A stretch of 8,028 nucleotides of DNA from an uncultured Ruminococcus sp. (GTDB lineage Bacteria > Bacillota > Clostridia > Oscillospirales > Acutalibacteraceae): positions 1 through 8,028 of the forward strand of contig CACWNZ010000078.1 in the NCBI GenBank assembly GCA_902762335.1. The letters run 5' to 3'. The notes under the pieces are model-generated. The model worked only from the letters and a program-made list of their open reading frames with translations, was not told where the DNA came from and made no database searches. Positions within the stretch are counted from its first letter, which is position 1, and every line of letters starts with the position of its first letter. Of this stretch, positions 5,946 through 8,028 are shown piece after piece. The position numbers were made by a program, and so were the translations under genes.

Positions 5946-7504
5946 GCCTTATGTCCCCCTATCTGACCGTTTCGTTCTATCTTGGTAGCGCCGTCCACGA
6001 GGTCAAGTCCCCTTACGACAGCGTTTTTTCCGAATTTATCCTGTAGGCTGAGCATCGTCCTGAGCATACTGCGCTCTCTTTCATCGCTGCGCCTTTCCTC
6101 CTGCCTTTTTTTGTCCTGCTCCGCCGTATCCTCAAAAAAGCTGAGCTGCTCGGGGAGCTCGGGCGGTATCTCGTTTTCGCCTATAAGAGCGCAGGCGGCT
6201 ATATTAATCCTGCGTACGAGCAGGTCACTGTCCGTCAGGCTGCCGTAGAGCTCTGAGGCCGCCCTGACTATCCTTCTTGCCGAATTCGTATAGCCGTCTA
6301 AATTAGCCGTACCGTGTACGTATCTCGGACAGGGTCTGCCGTAAAAATCGACAGAGACAACGCCCGTGTACGGTCTGCCGTTTTTAGCGGTAACGAAGCC
6401 GCCCTTTCCGTCAGAGGCAAGGCTTTCCTTGTCGTAGCAAACGGTCAGCACGAGCTGCTTTGTGACGAGGCGCTTTTTTACAAGGTCGTGCGCTATAAGC
6501 TCGCTCATCTCCTTGACTATTATGCGCGCCTTATCAAAGCTGTAGGGCTCCTTGAGAACCTGACCCGAGGAAAGCGAATTGGTCTGAGGGCGATAGGACT
6601 TTATATTGGCAATGCTTACGGGCTCATAGCCCCACGCATGATCTATCAGAAGCTCGGCGTTTATCCCGAAGGTCTTGTAAAGCAGCTTTTCCTGAGACGG
6701 CTCCATAGATGCTCTTGCTATATCCCCCATGGTGAAATAGCCCATAGAGGCAAGCTTTTTGCCGTAGCCCCTGCCTACACGCCAGAAATCCGTAAGCGGA
6801 CGGTGACACCATAAAAGCCTGCGGTAGCTCATCTCATCAAGCTGAGCAACTCTTACGCCGTCCTTATCGGCGGGTATATGCTTTGCGACGATATCCATAG
6901 CTACCTTTGCGAGATAGAGATTCGTGCCTATGCCTGCCGTGGCTGTTATGCCTGTGGTATAAAGGACCTCTCTTATCATAGCCATTGCAAGCTCGTGCGC
7001 CGTCATTCCGTATGTGGAAAGATAGCTCGTCGCATCTATGAATACCTCGTCTATCGAATAGACGTGTATATCCTCGGGCGCGATGTATTTCAGATATACC
7101 GAATACACTCTCGTGCTGTACTCCTCATAGAGCCTCATTCTCGGCGGCGCCGTTATATACGCAAGCTCGAGCGAGCCGTCGTCCGCAAGGGTATCCGCAT
7201 TGAAGGACGACGAGGTAAACTTGCGTTTTCCTTCTGAGTCCTTGGGGAGCAGACCGTTTTTTACAGCATTGTATTTTCTTTCCCTGTTTATATCCTTTAC
7301 GCGCTCTATCACCTCAAAGAGCCTTGCCCTGCCGGGAATGCCGTATGCCTTGAGCGACGGCGACACCGCAAGACAGATCGTCTTTTCCGTGCGCGACATA
7401 TCGGCAACAACAAGATTGGTCCTCAGCGGGTCGAGGTGCCGTTCAACACATTCCACGCTGGCGTAAAAGCTCTTGAGATCTATCGCAATATACGTGCGTT
7501 CCAC
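5942..7504 (-). CDS. Y-family translesion DNA polymerase (ImpB/MucB/SamB, UvrX/YqjW type)
   Basis: A 520-residue error-prone polymerase that copies past DNA lesions. Catalytic carboxylates are visible: D9 in YIAIDLKSFYASVE, and D152 and E153 in YSIDEVFID. Y14 sits where the steric-gate residue excludes ribonucleotides. AGIGTNLYLAKVAMD (190-204) is the conserved palm motif, FWRVGRGYGKKLASMG (240-255) the thumb helix-hairpin-helix, and about 310-440 the little-finger region. QLSFF (453-457) resembles the beta-clamp-binding pentapeptide. The tail (FGKNAVVRG, IERNGQIGGHKA) is typical of this Clostridia group. The frame is open upstream to 7678, but that stretch contains the promoter and LexA box. 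AGGAG (7516-7512), seven bases from GTG 7504, fixes the start, giving MERTYIAID. It forms a two-gene operon with the YolD-like gene. Confidence 0.93.
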   Translation of the reverse strand: MERTYIAIDLKSFYASVECVERHLDPLRTNLVVADMSRTEKTICLAVSPSLKAYGIPGRARLFEVIERVKDINRERKYNAVKNGLLPKDSEGKRKFTSSSFNADTLADDGSLELAYITAPPRMRLYEEYSTRVYSVYLKYIAPEDIHVYSIDEVFIDATSYLSTYGMTAHELAMAMIREVLYTTGITATAGIGTNLYLAKVAMDIVAKHIPADKDGVRVAQLDEMSYRRLLWCHRPLTDFWRVGRGYGKKLASMGYFTMGDIARASMEPSQEKLLYKTFGINAELLIDHAWGYEPVSIANIKSYRPQTNSLSSGQVLKEPYSFDKARIIVKEMSELIAHDLVKKRLVTKQLVLTVCYDKESLASDGKGGFVTAKNGRPYTGVVSVDFYGRPCPRYVHGTANLDGYTNSARRIVRAASELYGSLTDSDLLVRRINIAACALIGENEIPPELPEQLSFFEDTAEQDKKRQEERRSDERERSMLRTMLSLQDKFGKNAVVRGLDLVDGATKIERNGQIGGHKA

Positions 7505-7511
7505 GCTCCCT

Positions 7512-7516
7512 CTCCT
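7512..7516 (-). promoter_or_regulatory. Ribosome binding site that decides the polymerase start
   Basis: AGGAG on the minus strand, seven bases before GTG 7504. The in-frame ATGs further upstream (at 7552 and 7531) lie in or beside the promoter and LexA box and lack a ribosome binding site, so the GTG is preferred. Confidence 0.75.
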
Positions 7517-7524
7517 CTCTTCTG

Positions 7525-7571
7525 CGAACATTTGTTTTATATATCCTATCATTTTTTTGCCCTTTTGTAAA
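7525..7571 (-). promoter_or_regulatory. LexA-controlled promoter of the polymerase-YolD operon
   Basis: On the minus strand TTTACA (7571-7566), 17 bases, then TAGGAT (7548-7543) preceded by TGA. A LexA box follows at 7538-7525; on the plus strand it reads CGAACATTTGTTTT, one base off the palindromic consensus in the second arm. It shares its first 12 bases with the box at 2756-2769. The -10 is poor and an overlapping TATATA is possible, so the exact start is uncertain; in either case the operator covers it. Confidence 0.8.
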
Positions 7572-7587
7572 TAGCCAACCGCGCATA

Positions 7588-7616
7588 TAGACTTTTTCGT
7601 AAAAAATCGGTATAAT
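7588..7616 (+). promoter_or_regulatory. Promoter of the divergent sugar kinase gene
   Basis: TAGACT (7588-7593; four of six consensus bases) and a perfect TATAAT (7611-7616) are 17 bases apart. The predicted start near 7623 leaves a leader of about 90 nt. This promoter lies just upstream of, and back to back with, the LexA-controlled promoter, so a DNA-bound regulator here could affect both directions. Confidence 0.65.
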
Positions 7617-7636
7617 AACGGTAAGAGAAAATAAGA

Positions 7637-7668
7637 GCCGATTCTGCCATATACGCCGCAGGATCGGC
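7637..7668 (+). other. Leader hairpin of the sugar kinase gene
   Basis: GCCGATTCTGC and GCAGGATCGGC form an 11-bp stem with a single T-G wobble and a 10-base loop, about 14 bases after the predicted transcription start. No T-run follows, so it is not a terminator. It may stabilise the mRNA 5' end or be the target of a regulator. Confidence 0.5.
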
Positions 7669-7711
7669 ATCTGTACAAGATAATACGGAGTAACCAGAAG
7701 GAGGAGCGTAA

Positions 7712-8028
7712 ATGAACAGAATATTCGTATCCGGTCTGCTTAACGTAGAGACCACCGTCGCCGTAAGGGGCTTCCCTATCAATTATTACCCGATAGACTA
7801 CCCGTTTTTCGGGGTGAATTCCAACGTGGCGGGCGTGGGCTGCAACGCTGCCAAGGCGCTGACTGCTCTCGGCGACGAGGTAAGGCTCGTTTCATATACG
7901 GGCAAGGATGCCGAGTCCGAAAGGATATTCAAAGACCTTGAGGAACACGGGATAGCATCGGACATGATAAAAAAGGAACTCAAAAAAACGCCTGCCTCGG
8001 TCATTCTTTTTGACCCCGACGGCAGACG
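7712..8028 (+). CDS. PfkB-family carbohydrate kinase (ribokinase-like), 3' end outside the window
   Basis: The start is clear: AAGGAGGAG at 7698-7706 precedes the ATG at 7712 with good spacing. The 105 visible residues are the N-terminal third of a ribokinase-like sugar kinase. They show the first beta strand MNRIFVSGLLNVETT, the substrate-binding loop FFGVNSNVAGVGCNAAKALTALG (a variant of the family's GG-x-x-x-N-x-A signature), then DEVRLVSYTGKDAES and KTPASVILFDPDGR, as in ribokinase-type enzymes. It would transfer phosphate from ATP to a sugar or nucleoside in the cytoplasm. The catalytic GAGD motif lies in the missing C-terminal part, so activity and substrate cannot be judged. It is transcribed divergently from the polymerase operon. 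Confidence 0.88.
   Translation, partial: MNRIFVSGLLNVETTVAVRGFPINYYPIDYPFFGVNSNVAGVGCNAAKALTALGDEVRLVSYTGKDAESERIFKDLEEHGIASDMIKKELKKTPASVILFDPDGR

Noticed and set aside
6314..6814. 166-residue plus-strand reading frame antisense to the polymerase
   Set aside because: It lies wholly within the well-supported polymerase gene and has no start signal or family motif.
7505..7678. 58-residue N-terminal extension of the Y-family polymerase
   Set aside because: It overlaps the promoter and operator, has no ribosome binding site, and family members begin close to the YIAID strand encoded right after GTG 7504.

Overview
This window looks like the chromosome of a low- to mid-GC Gram-positive gut or rumen Clostridia, probably Ruminococcus or a close relative. 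The grounds are protein style (an LPXTG pilin with a Ruminococcus-type N-terminal domain, a YolD/Y-family polymerase pair), AGGAGG ribosome binding sites, and Bacillus-type LexA boxes of the form CGAAC-N4-GTTC. Species cannot be assigned from sequence alone. Almost everything is on the minus strand; only the gene at the right edge is on the plus strand.

Left end (1-2330, read right to left): a sortase-type pilus locus. A good extended -10 promoter near 2302-2330 precedes an unusually long leader of about 375 nt with a compact GC-rich, strongly self-complementary core (2053-2220). Then comes a major pilin gene (1919 down to 158), followed by the start of a probable class C sortase cut by the window edge. 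The pilin is broken: at about 1421 the reading frame shifts by one base, exactly where a stretch of the N-terminal domain appears to have been deleted. As written, the cell would make a secreted domain-1 fragment with no LPSTG anchor.

Middle (2449-5381): a small 95-residue gene under a LexA-controlled promoter; a terminator; an NhaC-family Na+/H+ antiporter with its own promoter and a leader hairpin; and a lipoprotein whose C-terminal third is a 13-copy acidic Ser/Tyr/Asp/Glu pentapeptide repeat.

Right end (5469-8028): a GTGA-overlapping two-gene operon encoding a Y-family translesion DNA polymerase and a YolD-like partner, again with a LexA box at its promoter. A divergent PfkB-family sugar kinase gene follows, with its own promoter and an 11-bp leader hairpin, and runs off the edge.

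The two LexA boxes share the same 11-base core and both lie just downstream of a TTTACA-17-(TG-extended -10) promoter. The 95-residue protein and the polymerase/YolD pair, although about 3 kb apart, therefore look like one SOS-induced mutagenesis regulon. The window's most unusual points are the damaged pilin, its large structured leader, the small SOS gene of unknown role, and the repeat lipoprotein.
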